Assembly: GCA_024336345.1 (NCBI GenBank)
Contig: JANFOG010000019.1
Location: 372,001-436,000, forward strand
Length of the DNA: 64,000 bases
Direction: 5' to 3'
DNA from: Mariannaea sp. PMI_226
Taxonomy: Eukaryota > Ascomycota > Sordariomycetes > Hypocreales > Nectriaceae
Of the stretch, positions 22,986 through 34,458 are shown piece by piece. A program made the translations under genes and the position numbers. The first letter of the stretch is position 1; every line of letters starts with the position of its first letter. Below the pieces are notes generated by a model. The model searched no databases and was not told the origin of the DNA. It saw nothing but the letters and a program-made list of their open reading frames with translations.

Positions 22986-24094
22986 ATGGATTACCCAGAT
23001 GGCTTCCCTATCTCTCAGCCCTACCATAATCTCGTGCATATTCTATCTATACCCGGCTCAGAGCATGGCAGTTACCCGGCGGTGAGTTTATGGTGTTATA
23101 CCCTTGTTCTGGTCCCAATAAATCTCAATCTCAAGACGTTTGGCTGACTGATTCCTGCTTCTGTCAAGGACCAGGAGGTTAGTACCGCCCACGATTTTCT
23201 CAATTCTCCTATATCTCCGATACAGGATTCTCTGGGTCCCCAGCAACGATGCTATGGCATCGGGAACACTATAAAGCCCTTTGAGCTTGCGGACAGAACC
23301 AGTCAAGCAGAGCAGGTTATTATCTCTTCCCAATCTCGTCGAAAGGCTCGACGGAAGGCCCAAAACCGCGCCGCGTACGTCACCACCCAACCACACAACC
23401 TACTACTCTCCCGATAATAAAATTCTTCCCTATAATTTCTGAGCTCCCTATGACACTTAGCAGCCCCCGGTGCCACACTCGACTAACGCATATGACAGCC
23501 AACAAGCCTTCCGGAGAAGAAAAGAGATGCACTTGGGAGAACTTGAGTCTAAACTGGCCAGTTTAGCAGCCGCACAACAGCAAGCCCTGGTGGAGAATGA
23601 CAGCTTGAAGCAAGCCCTTCACATCAACGACATCCTCCGTGCCGTATCACAGATAAACGTTAAGGACCACCATTCCTTGGTACCGGCCATTTTCGACTCC
23701 AGTCAATACTACGCAAACTTCGCGCCTACCGATGATCTCAAGAACAGCCCCACTTCCACGACTAGCAAGGATGGTGAGCGTCTCGTCTTCTAGACGCTGG
23801 TGCCCCTAGGACTTCATCATAAACCACAAGCTATTTAAAAGGGTCTTGTAGATATTGGGGACGTGAGTGAGCGACTGAAGCACTGCATTCAGTACGAGAA
23901 TCATCGCCTTCTCCTCCCAGAACGCTCCATTAGGGCGGCGATAGAGCAGTGTGTGACAAGTCGAACCCACGATTTGCTATGATCATTGACTCGCCAAAGA
24001 GGAGCGGAAGGTGTTAAATACTCTCTACTAGCAATTTGCGCAATGGATTGATATGGACCCATCCGACCTACAAGTTCCCATCCCCACCCCATGA
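22986..24094 (+). CDS. Yap/AP-1-like bZIP transcription factor, five exons
   Basis: My splice model is join(22986-23081, 23169-23374, 23499-23773, 23852-23952, 24032-24094), 246 aa. Donors are GTGAGT, GTACGT, GTGAGC and GTGACA; acceptors are CAAG, ACAG, GTAG and CTAG. All phases agree and no exon has a stop. It starts MDYPDGFPISQPYHN. The basic region is split by intron 2: RRKARRKAQNRAA | QQAFRRRKEMHLGELE, the fungal NxAAQxAFR signature. A leucine zipper follows (LASLAAAQQQALVENDSL). Exon 4 adds DVSERLKHCIQYENHRLLLPERS and exon 5 ends DMDPSDLQVPIPTP. As a nuclear DNA-binding regulator it should recognise Yap-type sites. The target pathway cannot be read from its neighbours, which are all mobile elements. 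The last donor (GTGACA) is the least certain splice. Confidence 0.85.
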
Positions 24095-25800
24095 GCACCC
24101 CTGGACGACCATCATCTTCCGAGAACGGGAGCAGGAGCGACGGATCTCCGCAGGAAGTTCGTTCCCATTACCACCGGTTTTTCGAAGATATAGCCCATAC
24201 AACACCACAGAAACTCTCCAATTATATTTTCTATATGAATTATCCCGCCCCCAAGCCGCCGTCAGCCTCTGAACTCTGCTCAAACTAAACTCCGTGATAA
24301 CGTGACATGGTGCAGCATTGACCGAGCGACACTCGAGAGCTTGTCAGCAATTTTGTAAAGCAATATAAGATTAGGAGCAGGGCTGCTGAACGCAAAATCA
24401 GTATCATTTGCAGATATTTGCACCCTTCTGTAGAGCGCCAACAAGAACTGAAGGCAAACATTAAGGTGCGGAGAATTTGCTTGAGAACCGCTAATGCTCA
24501 CAGAGTTCTGTACGTATCGCCCCGAACCAGTGCTTGGAGGGTAATGATGACCCCGCACGACCGCCTTAAATTAGGTGCCGAAATCAATTTATTATAGCCA
24601 TAATAATCGAGAAATCAAGAAGAACGAAATCTACGAGTGCAATTTTACCTGATCAAATACGCCGACGGGCTTCTAGAAAAACTAGTTAAAGTCAATGAGG
24701 ATCCAGTTTTCCATCCTTAAATCCAGTCATGCCCTGGAAAAGCCAAGCAAATATTGAACACGGATATTAGACTAGACGAGGACTTCCAAAAATCGCGGCT
24801 GGCCGCGTCAAATGCGATCTTGATGATCAGTGGGCGGTCGTTGGGCTTTCATTGACCTATCATGGGAAAGGGCTCCTGCAGTGATGTGGGTGATGGTGGG
24901 ACAAAACTTAAGTTGAGGCTAGTTCCTCAGGTTGCCAGGGGCTACCCACAACATATTAATCCGGGTCAACGGGATTCTCCATCAGACAGTTGACGCGGGG
25001 GTACACGGGCCAGTGGGTTGTTTCCGATGTGGTTCTCGTCGACCCATCGGACTCATCACTAGTCCAACGAACAGCAGCAAAGTATTTGAGGAAACAGTTC
25101 TGTTTATTTGATACCAGTTTCAACAATTTGATTCCAAGAACATGTTTCGAGAAGGTGACGGCGAACGGAACAAATACAATTCTGGTTGTTCCTACCTCCC
25201 AAGTGAGTACGATGAGTGGTGACGGGATGGTGTCGGAACAAGAAGGCAGTAGAACCTGAATAATCGATGAGCAACCATCTTTGCGGAAATATTAAGTCGT
25301 GACGGCCATAAGGGGTCTGATGCTGGCTGCATTAGACGCGCCCTTTGTCGCAACATACAATTACAATTATGTATGAAGGTAATGTCTTTTTACACTACTG
25401 GTTGAAAGTTGAGGATTGCTTTGGTTGCTCGTACAAGCACATCGTCATTATAATAAATCTGGATAGGCATGGACCACAACGGTATAATTTCGTATGCTAA
25501 AACGCAGACGCTGAAACTGAACTATCCTGTCTGCCATAACAGCACTTTGACGCCTCGGACAGGAGTCGATTTCTGGATTCCCTGATTCACGCCATAAGCC
25601 ATGCCCACCTTTATGATTCCAGGGACTAAAATGGCAATCATCAGAGCTTTCACTCTCTCCTAAATCGCGACTTTAGCTTCCGCCCTCAACGTGCGGGTTT
25701 TCACAAATTATGTGAATTCAAACAGGATTTAACAGTCGCTGTTTGATTGAGAATGCTTGTGGATTGCTCATTGTTCCTTTAAGATTGTGGCGTCTAGATA
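24095..25800. other. Region downstream of the bZIP gene, no gene assigned
   Basis: It holds the bZIP 3' UTR and spacer. One plus-strand stretch at 24990-25259 looks protein-like (QRTAAKYLRKQFCLFDTSF, then TANGTNTILVVPTSQ) and may be a fragment of a larger fungal family, possibly DUF3723-like from memory, but its reading is short and lacks a start. Nothing else is recognisable. Confidence 0.35.
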
Positions 25801-25849
25801 CCAACAGATAAATCTCTCTCTAGAACAATAGGAGTAAAATTATCAAAAT

Positions 25850-28112
25850 TATTTCAATACAGATTAACGAGATTGCCATATTCGTAGAGAGTCTGAGCTG
25901 TTCTGCAATCGATGATTTCGTTGCCCCTCTTGTTGTTTATATTGCGCAGTATTGCTGGGTGAAAAAAATTTTTTTTTATTGAACTTGATTGTTAATTATT
26001 GAGATGAGAGTTCTTCTCGGGTTTATATCTCTAGTTGATTTCATCTAGGACTTTGAACTTCAAATCTAGGACTTTCAGACTAACAGTCTGAATCCTGAAG
26101 AGAAGGGGGATCCCCGGATTTTCCAACACCTCTTCATTGATTCCCGTAAAAGACCCAGGGCTTGTGCGGCGTGTAGCTGAGAGGGTGCAATCTCCTTGAG
26201 GTAGGCGATGCTCTGACCAAGAAATTTCGGGAGGTGAGGACTAATAGTCATCGTAAAATCTGTATTCTTGGTGGAACAAGCTGTTTTTGCCTGAAATAAA
26301 ACGGCATCGATGTCAGCTGTATAATGGTTGATACCAAGATAATGTGTGAGAGAAAAGAAGGTGCCTTGTCTAAAACATAAAGTTGGGAGAAGGACCCGAC
26401 CAAGTTTAAGATGGCGTTTGCGGTCTGCGAGCAGATTTCTCTGGGCGACACTGTTGATCTCAGGAACAGTATCCCGATTACACACCGAAACAGAAGAAGG
26501 ATGATAAATTGATAATATAGGCTGCTTCATGTTAGTATAAACTAGTTCTTGTTAGGTTAGACTTACTGGAGGAACAGCACTGCTGGCGAGGAGTTGTGGC
26601 CTAGTCGCAAAACAGCTGGTATCTGCTCGTACCATATTAAGTACTTAGCATAGCTGTCAAGAATACTCTCTGTTGTGAGTGGCTTGTCCGGTGAGTATAG
26701 AGTATACAATGACTCGTGGACAAGCTCGCTAAGACTTCCGAAACATTTTTGCACTGCAAGGACGTTTGGAGGCTGTTCAACCGAGCCTGGTGGAAGGGAA
26801 CCTAATAGTTAAGAATAGACGAGGCTCGTTCAGTAAGATCCATAAAAACTCACCATTATCAGTGTGAGGAACCTAAATTGCTTCGTTATCTTCAAGTATT
26901 GCTGCTTTAGAAGGAGGTTTCATGAAGCATGAGCATCGTGGCAGCGTGCCGGACACCAAAGATAATGCACTTAATCAGACTTTTTAGTAAATGTTTCTTT
27001 CTCTGGCTCTTGTACTCACCTATCTGTCCCATCTCTATCGCCAGCCGCATACCCTGGCCCGCGTAATATCAACCATTCGACTGTCGGCCGCTACTCATTT
27101 CCCGGTCGACATAATAGCAAGCGCTTGAACAGTGGTCAAGGAGTGATGGTCCCTCTCCATCCGGAAGAGACGCCAAGCCTCTTAGAAGACATGGTCTCCA
27201 GATGAACATAGATCTCCGGGACTACCCTGAAACATAGGCTGTGTAGACAACCGACAAGCTAGAGCAAGCAGGGCGTTCACCAATATCGATGAGCAGAACC
27301 GGTGGCGCTTGTCATGGAAGTCTCGGAGAAACAAAATTCTGTTTAGGGCGCGAAGATGGGAAACTCCCAGCAGATATACAGAGACAAGAGATGCTGGACT
27401 AAATGGAGGTCAGTCGTGACATTACTCCAAGTTGTAGGTAACGACCCGATCTCATGTCCCACGGGTCCATTATCAGCATTCATGGTGCGATTCAGATCAT
27501 CAAGCCGTTTGGATACATTCTCAATAGACCGACGATTGTGCAACTGCCTTGAAATAACCTCCTGTAGGTCTGTCTACGCTAGCGCGGCGAGTACTTGTTC
27601 ACTTGAGTGTTGACGCTGGCGCAATCTTGTGAGCTCCGACCGTAAAGGCTGTTTCGTTTGACTGGTACGGCAAGAGAATAGTGTAAAACAACCTTGGCAC
27701 GCTTCTTGCGGCACTCGTTGCAAGCAAAGCGAGTAATGAGACCAGGGCCACGACCACATCTTCGCTTGGAATATTGAGAACCGTTAGTTGGTTCAGCTGT
27801 CGGATGTGCGTTAGCCAAGAAGGCAGGATCTGGGTTTCCTTGCGATAGAGTTAAAGCACCAGATAGCGCAATGGCATCTGCCTTCGTAGTGTAGCCGGGA
27901 CTGCTAGCCTTATTAACAGTCGGCAAGTTGTCGCTGATAGTCTTCTCCATTATTGAACGTATCTCATCTATGGGGAGTATCATGCTCAAGTCATTTACAT
28001 CCCGGCTGACAATGTTGTAACATCCTGAAAGAATTGGGTAGGCATACAATATGTTGAGCGGCAAGCCCGTTTCATGACGTAGGGCTAGGTCATTATGCAA
28101 GGTGACGTCCAT
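25850..28112 (-). pseudogene. Zn2Cys6 fungal transcription factor, decayed and split by a solo LTR
   Basis: Read right to left. An N-terminal stretch from 28112 ends in ITRFACNECRKKRAK, the first half of a Zn2Cys6 cluster. The third to fifth cysteines are missing, and the text resumes in another frame as GCFTLFSCRTSQTKQPLRSE, then RQRQHSSEQVLAAL. Later parts of the family follow in several frames. VQHLLSLYICWEFPIFAP is near 27350, SLSELVHESLYTLYSP near 26720, VSPREICSQTANAILNLV near 26450, and SIAYLKEIAPSQLHAAQALG just before 26130. The solo LTR at 25931-26128 then interrupts. Past it the frame resumes as KRGNEIIDCRTAQTLYEYG. Stops and frameshifts are spread along the gene, so it is dead. Family assignment is strong from segment order. 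Confidence 0.82.
25931..26128 (-). mobile_element. Solo LTR, copy 1 (198 bp)
   Basis: On the minus strand it begins TGTTGGAAAATCCGGGG and ends ATATAAACAACA (TGTTG...CAACA). It is flanked by a perfect 5-bp duplication CCTCT (25926-25930 and 26129-26133). The same sequence lies in the opposite orientation at 42725-42920. Small Ty1/copia-like LTR elements have these features. It sits inside the Zn2Cys6 pseudogene. Confidence 0.93.
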
Positions 28113-28113
28113 C

Positions 28114-28915
28114 GATTGATTGATTGATTCCTACAGGTTTGCAGCCACGTGACCTATAGCTATGTCCGGATTGGCAAGGCGAAGCCGGAAGCCGAAGAGC
28201 CCTAAAGGCCCTTCACTTCACCCTAACTGATTGCTCTAGTCAACCCGGACCATCTCCCCCTCCTAAGGATATCCAAGAGAGAAAAGAGAATAACGCCTTC
28301 AATGAAGACCCGATCATTGATCTTGTCCCCCATTTTCTCTCTTAGAAGCCCCCTTAACCCTGCCATTGATCAATATATATGCTCCTCATCTTTGACTCGT
28401 GATATCTGCGTCCATCCTTACGAAAAACACTTAGCAATCGGTTTTTCCTATCCCCAGGGACGTATTCTTGTTCTCTTGCTGGGCGGCAGATGTGCCTGTG
28501 TGTACAAGCAATAGATAATTGCTCTTGCAATCCATAGTTCCCCTTTGGGCCCGAGACCTAAATTCCAATTTCGCACCCCTTCTCGTGGGCGGCGACAGAG
28601 GGAGACTAGTTCTGCCTGAGGCTGTATGTTGTTGAATCTGTATATTGAACGTCTTGGGCTTCGTTGCTTTAAAGACTCTCGGGCGCATTGGCTGGCTACC
28701 CCTCGCAAAAGGGTTCGCTATTGTTGTTGTTGAATCCTGTGCGTGTGCGTAACTTGCTCGTTCTGCATGGTGTGACTGGCCCGGCCTTGGCTGCAAATAA
28801 CCTCTGGAGACGTCAGGAATGCTAGCGGAGGCATTTCTGGCCCTAGAGGCTATTTGCAGCCAAGGCCGGTGTGTTTTGTGGCTTTGTGTGTGATTTCAAA
28901 AAAAATTTGATGTGT
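28114..28915 (-). repeat. Interspersed repeat D, copy 1 (about 0.8 kb, AATC-tailed)
   Basis: It shares long blocks at high identity with 39304-39932. These include the (GATT)n run at one edge, the CTACA...GTTGCAGCC block, the CCCTTAACCCTGCCATTGATC block and the terminal hairpin block. Seen from the minus strand it ends in an (AATC)n tail, as non-LTR retroelements or SINEs do, hence the strand given. Copy 1 contains about 200 bp (28577-28780) that copy 2 lacks. No coding capacity is recognised. Confidence 0.85.
28781..28869. repeat. Near-perfect hairpin (inverted repeat) inside repeat D copy 1
   Basis: CCGGCCTTGGCTGCAAATA at 28781-28799 faces its complement at 28851-28869; with neighbouring bases the arms are about 26 bp around a roughly 38-bp loop. 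The same structure, with some arm mismatches, is in copy 2 at 39801-39891. It may be a small foldback element carried by repeat D. Confidence 0.85.
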
Positions 28916-28982
28916 TTGTGGGCGGTTGGAGAGCTTAAATATATATACTGTAGACCCCGAAGTACACAGTCATCTTTATAAT

Positions 28983-29252
28983 TCATACTGTATCCTCCTG
29001 GATGTGAATATAGATCATTCCCACAGCCTTCGCCATCACCAACTTGGAACACGTCCCGAGTATCATCGATGCAATTAAAGCTCTAAGAATATCGGGAGAT
29101 AGAGAAGGTGCACGATAGAACTGGAAAATCATGCGGCGGTCATGTCGTCGCAACTCAGGAAGCCCGAGGATGTAGTCGACAGCCGTCTTAGACGCGAAGA
29201 GTTGGCCAAGGTAAGCCCGAAAAAAACTAACCCATCCCTTTACTATCGCCAA
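28983..29252 (-). pseudogene. Short hypothetical coding remnant
   Basis: An open minus-strand stretch reads FASKTAVDYILGLPELRRHD through SLSPDILRALIASMILG to QEDTV. Composition is protein-like, but there is no clear family, and it lies between repeat D and other repeats. Probably a fragment of a larger gene. A plus-strand stretch after it (about 29342-29500, RRLWNCLALAQFKAQHGCE, then HIIELAFEEEMQQ) is also protein-like but unassigned. Confidence 0.3.
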
Positions 29253-29776
29253 TGTTCAACAATGTCCGCGATACCGACACCAGCTAATTTGTGTGCGTAA
29301 CATGACAAGTGCAAAGAAGTTATTCATGCTAACTCAATTTTTGTCTCTGCGCATAGACTGCTCGCCGCTTATGGAATTGCCTCGCCCTCGCCCAGTTCAA
29401 AGCCCAACATGGTTGCGAAGACCTCTCTTTCCACATCATAGAACTGGCATTTGAGGAGGAGATGCAGCAGGCACACTTCTCTCAATGCAACCTCCATTTC
29501 TACTAACAGCGGCTGCCAAAAAAAAAAGCTTTTACAGGGAAGAGTTCCTGGTCCCGTTTTTGGTCAATATTATCTATTCTAGAACATGTCTTCGCACGGT
29601 CCTTGGCCACTGGATGCACACTGACAAAGAGCTTGGGTCAAATGATTTCCAGCGGGTAACCCCTCGCAACGTAATGGGGCCCCACTCTAGTTAGGCCAGG
29701 CTCCAAAACACATGGTTGCGATGCAAATGTCCATCCTACTGAATCGGTTCTTATTATGATATCAATCCTGCGCATC

Positions 29777-32200
29777 ATGGATGGATCAAGAAGTGTGGAA
29801 GAGCTGACAAGACTCCTAGAAGAAGCGGAGCAACGCGTAAAGGAGGAACAACAATGTGCCAAAAGAGAACAGCAATGCGCCGAGGAGGCAGCGAGAGAAC
29901 GAGAGGAGGAACGGCAACGCGCCGAAAGGGAACGGCAACGCGCTAAGGAGGCAGAGAGAGAACGACAAGAGGAACGGCAACGTGCCGAAAGGGAACGGCA
30001 ACGTGCCGAAGCATTAGAGCAACAAACTCATCCCACCACACTCAATAAATACATCGCTGCTTGCCATTCTCTTATATTCTTTAGCTTTAATATTGAATGG
30101 AATTGAAAATTGACTTTAAAAGGCCCCATTATTAATTCTTAAAATAAATAGTATCCTATAAATCTCCGATTATAGCCCGACTTCTTACAGCAATAGAGGA
30201 TCACATTCGGCACCCTTTACGATACCTTCCCTATCGATTATTATGTTTTTGAGAACCAATCCTTCCTCTTTGGCTTAGGAAGTAGAATTGTAAAGCATAA
30301 GATAGTAGATAAGAAGGCACTTAAGTACTTTCTCTACAATAGCATCGAGGATCTAGTTAAAGCCATTATAGATTAGCTTAAGAAAGTGGAAGAGATTAGA
30401 AGTATATTTCAATTAGGAAATGGCATCATTTTTGAAAACTATTCGTATATTATTAGCAATATGGCCGATGAGGTCGTTAACCGCGACACTCCTTCGACAT
30501 CACCCTCTACACTAGACCACAGACTCGATCTTAACCAACTTCAACTTAATTAAATCTGCGTCTATCAATCTAATAATATGGGCTTAATAAGACATACAAT
30601 GATTTACATTTCCAAGTACAAGCCGCCGCACAAGCTGACCGTGCCACACCTTCATTTCGGTCTACACCCAATGAATATTTATAAGGATGTAATTAACCAA
30701 AAGACAATCCCAATATCTATAGACCTAAATGCCCACTTCTAATATTATGCGGAGAGGCTAATTGCAGCCGCTATTATATAGACTTATTATTATATAATAG
30801 AAGGCGGACTTAAGTATAGTCTATTGACGACCGGCAAGGCGATTGTATTTCTTAAGATTAACTGGCAGGAGCCTAAGATGCTTTTCTATTACCTAGCAGA
30901 GCCAGATGCTAAAGTGTCGGCCTATCCTAGCCATTTTCACTTATGTACAATAGTAGGTCAGTATCTAGCCTTCAGTCTTATAGCTCTTGGTCCACCGGGT
31001 GAATAACGGTTGTGTAGGCAAGACGAGCGCCGCCAAGCTATTGAAAGATTGAAGACATAGGTGGAAGATTTCGAGACAACGCTACAATCAATTCCAGAGG
31101 ATGAACGACATGCACTGGAGAGTTCGCCCGGTTACCAACCCGAAACGTATGAGGGTATTGACCGATCTCCTTATATTCTCCGAGGAAAGAGATGGCCACG
31201 TGTTGGGGATGAGCCCGTGAGGGAGTAGGTGCTAAGAGATCTAGGAGAATCATCTGATGACGACTCACCACCCGGTTTGCCAGACACGCTGAGCCCGGCA
31301 GAGCGGCGGACACGCGGGGGAGGATCAGAAGCTCAAGGAGGTCGGGGAACTCGACGCAGTTAGCGAATTCTGGCGCGACGACCGCGGGGCGGAGGCGGAG
31401 GAGGAGGAGGAGGAAACAACAAATAAGACAGGCCATATTGCACCCAAAAGTGCCTTTTAGGGCTCATCAAAGGCGCTTTGCTCAACCTAAGATGCCCGAA
31501 CAGGGCATTTCACAACAAGCGGCCCAACAATCACCGTAGCCACTGCCGTGGCCTAAGTCGCACCTATGCCCATCATCCAATTGATTACACAAGGTTCCTT
31601 GAGCTTCTCTAGGAGTAGCTAGAACAATCATTAGATAATAGGATTAGGCCGTTGGGGTAGGGTGGTGTGTGTAGTGTATTATTCAAAATGACCCTACTTG
31701 CATATAGTTATAGTTTCGTTAGTAAGAGCACGGTTTGGGCATTTGTCAAAGACCTTAAGCACGAGGCGGCGGTTTACAAGCGTCTATAGTCTATCTAAGG
31801 TATATATATGCCGGTATTCCTTAAGGCTATCAACCTCCAATCGATAAATAGGATTTATTATTATAACCATTAAATCTATATAATATATATAATATTTCTA
31901 TTGTGGGGAGGACATAATCTTAATTTAATAGTGATTGTGGATGATGCGGAGGAATAGCTTAAAGGGAAGACGATGTGATCATTGTGCATAATGCATCAAT
32001 AAGGAGTAGTGCATAAGGATGTGCAAAGGGCAAATATGCTGTTTAATGTAGAGATCAATGGGGTTATAATGATCGACTTTGAAAGAGTGCTGCTGCTAGA
32101 TCTACCTCGACGTCCCTTGGCTCAGCTAATGCCGAATAAGCGGAGATGGATGCCAGAGATGGTTAGTTTCAGCAAATCGGCAGAGAAATCAGGCGATTGA
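29777..32200 (+). pseudogene. Large coiled-coil / kinase-like protein of a repeated fungal family, RIP-decayed
   Basis: ATG at 29777 (MDGSRSVEELTRLLEEAEQR) opens a charged coiled coil of Arg/Glu/Gln repeats to about 30020 and then ALEQQTHPTTLNKYIAACHS. After a stop the protein can be followed through many TAG/TAA codons. HRLDLNQLQLN is near 30520, MIYISKYKPPHKLTVPHLHF near 30600, EGGLKYSLLTTGKAIVFL near 30800 and GQYLAFSLIALGPPGE near 30960. An acidic then Gly-rich linker follows (31250-31430), and near the end the kinase-like motifs VVHKDVQRANMLFN (HxDxxxxN) and MIDFERV (32010-32090), then PNKRRWMPE. The C-terminal fold should be kinase-like; the substrate is unknown. From memory this is a multi-copy family in Aspergillus/Penicillium. 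Sequence from 30100 on is strongly TA-rich, as in RIP. Confidence 0.75.
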
Positions 32201-32530
32201 GGTTAAGTTAGCAGGATATTTTCTGAGGACATTGGGATGATAAAGATAGTATTCGGAGAGCATCATATTCATAAGCTGTAATCATATCATCATAACCAGG
32301 GCGTTCATCCGTCCGGGAACGGGTAATAAACGCACTACGAACCCCTAAGAGTAATCTCCTCGCGTCCAGTTTTTCTTGCCGTACGCTTTCATGATTCGAA
32401 ATGCGAGATATTCTAGGGTAGGACCCCCAAGCCACGTCACGTGCTGATTGACGTAATCCACCTCTCCTAGCGTGGCTCTACTCTAAACCATATCATAACA
32501 CCCAAGATTCGAACCTGGGATGTGTCATTA
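32201..32530. other. Spacer between two decayed elements
   Basis: No gene. GATTCGAACCTGGG near 32508-32521 resembles a tRNA T-arm on the minus strand or the TTCGAACCTG end of a hAT-type terminal repeat; neither can be completed from the surrounding sequence. Confidence 0.35.
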
Positions 32531-32539
32531 GACTTCTTG

Positions 32540-34173
32540 ACGAAAACTGATATTGGCTATAGCCAGCTCCCTACCTCTGGGCTCCTTTGTGCAAACCGCG
32601 ACAGACATGTTTGCGTCTCTCCTATCTTATTAAAGGTTTGGAAGGGGAGCATCAACAGGAATATAGTACAATCCAGTTTAAGGCCGAACCTCATTGGCCT
32701 GTGTAAAACTGACAGGAATACCTTCGGCCCCAATATTCAGAGCCTTTACAACTAGATGATAATAACACATTCGCTGCTAAATCTAAACACAATCCCCGCA
32801 TTATTGAGCGATCTTATCCCAATCGCGAACTGTTTGTTACATTATATTATGTCCCAGATACGGACCTGTGGAGCGTCCGCAGACCCCAAGAGACACTTAG
32901 AGGCATTAGCCTTTATGGTGATCTTGTTGAAAGACCATACGTTTTTCCTCTCGAGTGTAGTCCGAAGCAACATGGACTATGAATTCCACCTAGTTGCATT
33001 ATTAGTGCCGAGTGCACGGCCTGCCAGGCGATCCCAAGCATCGCTGTGTATGGTAGAACTCCGTATAAACATGGTGATAATATGTGGTTTGCCAAGGGGG
33101 CCCATCGAGCGCCATCCTGATCGATCCTATAGTACCTTTTGCTACTTGCCCTTGTTGCTCTTTTGCTGCAATTGCGCCTGTAGAGACTCAACCACTATGT
33201 TATTTATGTTGCTATCTGCCTCTTTAATGGCGGCATTGAGTGCCTCTTTGCTGGAGGCGAAGAGAAACGCCTGAAGGCGCAAATTGATAATATGGCCTCC
33301 ACGTCGAATACGGTGATCAATGGGGTCGAATCTAATGCCATATTCATTTGCCAATGCCATTAATAAAGCACGCATATAAGCATCGTTGGCGCTAGTGCTA
33401 TCTGATGTAAAGTAGCCAATGTTGCCTGCAATATTAAAATACCATATAATATCTAGTAAGTGCCGTGATATTATCTCTCCGGAGTGATTATACCGTACGT
33501 TCGGGAGATCTAATAAGGCCTCACGGAGCTTATAATGCTTATTAACCTATTGCCTATATATTTCGAGAAAGCCCTTGTGATACGGTAATAACTATAGATT
33601 AATGCTAAAGTGGACTTATGACTTTGCTGCCTATAATTAAGCTTTGATGTTCTCGCGATATATAATATATAACAGCTCAATATAAGCCACTACCGTATTA
33701 CCTAACTAACTAAGGAATTCTTCAGCTCTTAAGTTAACTGCGCAAAGAAGTGCTTGGTATTCCGGCCAAGAGACACAATTAAATAGGAGCCGCCGGCTTA
33801 TGATAAATTGGATCTGAGCTTCGTAGAATGCGTCAAGTTAGATCGCATTCTGTAGTGTCGATTGTTCATCACGGGATATTAGGTCTTGGTTCTTCTCTTC
33901 AACACGTGTAAATGCTACTTCAAGAGACTGTTAAAGTGCCTTCTTTGCTGGCCTTTCTTCATCGTCAATGATAATGCAGTGGTCACTTCGCATATGCCGC
34001 TTGGCGCTTGTAGTGGAGACTCTACGCCATGGAGGATTGTGATAGTGTTGATAATACCAGAGTCTCTGGTTATTCTGGTGTGTCTCTTCATCTCCTTGGG
34101 GGACGCGGAAGTGCTTCCACGTTTCTGGCGCGCGCAGTTTACTTTTCTTTGACTGAGATTGAGGCTTAGACAT
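32540..34173 (-). pseudogene. hAT-family transposase, heavily decayed (hAT-1)
   Basis: From ATG at 34173 the minus strand reads MSKPQSQSKKSKLRAPETWK (an N-terminal, possibly BED-like region), then through many stops to the hAT core. NIGYFTSDSTSANDAYMRAL is near 33400, EYGIRFDPIDHRIRRGGHII near 33330, LQAFLFASSKEALNAAI near 33260, GWRSMGPLGKPH near 33100 and LAGRALGTNNATRWNS near 33020. These are the D...RC/RxGHxxNL and WNS segments of fungal hAT transposases. The end towards 32540 is less clear. Stops are almost all TAG/TAA and the region is TA-rich. No complete TIR pair was found. Inactive. Confidence 0.85.
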
Positions 34174-34195
34174 AGAAGAAGCGGAGGAGGACACA

Positions 34196-34455
34196 CACAC
34201 TGCCCCAGTTGGGACTACACACATAGCGGCGTTCGATGTAAACGCCGCGCCTGGCCATCCCGCTGACGGGTAACAGGCTCGAATTAGTGCGCCTCAGAGC
34301 TGTAAATATGCTGGATAGACCTCTGCTTTCTTAAAGCGTTTCAATGTTAGGTAGACTTAGCATTAGTTTCTAGCTCAGCACGTCCTTTGTCCCGATAGGG
34401 AATCTTACGGGCCTCGCGGCCCCGGACGAAAAATACACATACATACATACATAGA
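34196..34455 (+). mobile_element. LINE 3'-end fragment (5'-truncated LINE copy)
   Basis: It matches the last 260 bp of LINE-1 (10490-10752) from ACACACTGCCCCAGTTGGGA-type sequence through the CATAGCGGCGTTCGAT block, the terminal hairpin and four ACAT units. There is no coding part, so this is a severely 5'-truncated insertion. It lies between the start of hAT-1 and a coding fragment at 34459. Confidence 0.9.
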
Positions 34456-34458
34456 CGT

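Noticed and set aside
24091..24288. 65-codon frame starting one base before the bZIP stop codon
   Set aside because: It overlaps the bZIP stop in another frame, and the spliced bZIP reading ends naturally; more likely 3' UTR.
29485..29694. 69-codon plus-strand frame starting MQPPFLLTAAAKKKSFYREE
   Set aside because: It crosses an A-run and has no motif or homologue I can recognise; the start is arbitrary.
32505..32525. tRNA-like T-arm (minus strand CCCAGGTTCGAATC...)
   Set aside because: The T-stem pairs, but no matching acceptor, D-arm or anticodon arm can be built upstream. At best a relic or a transposon end.
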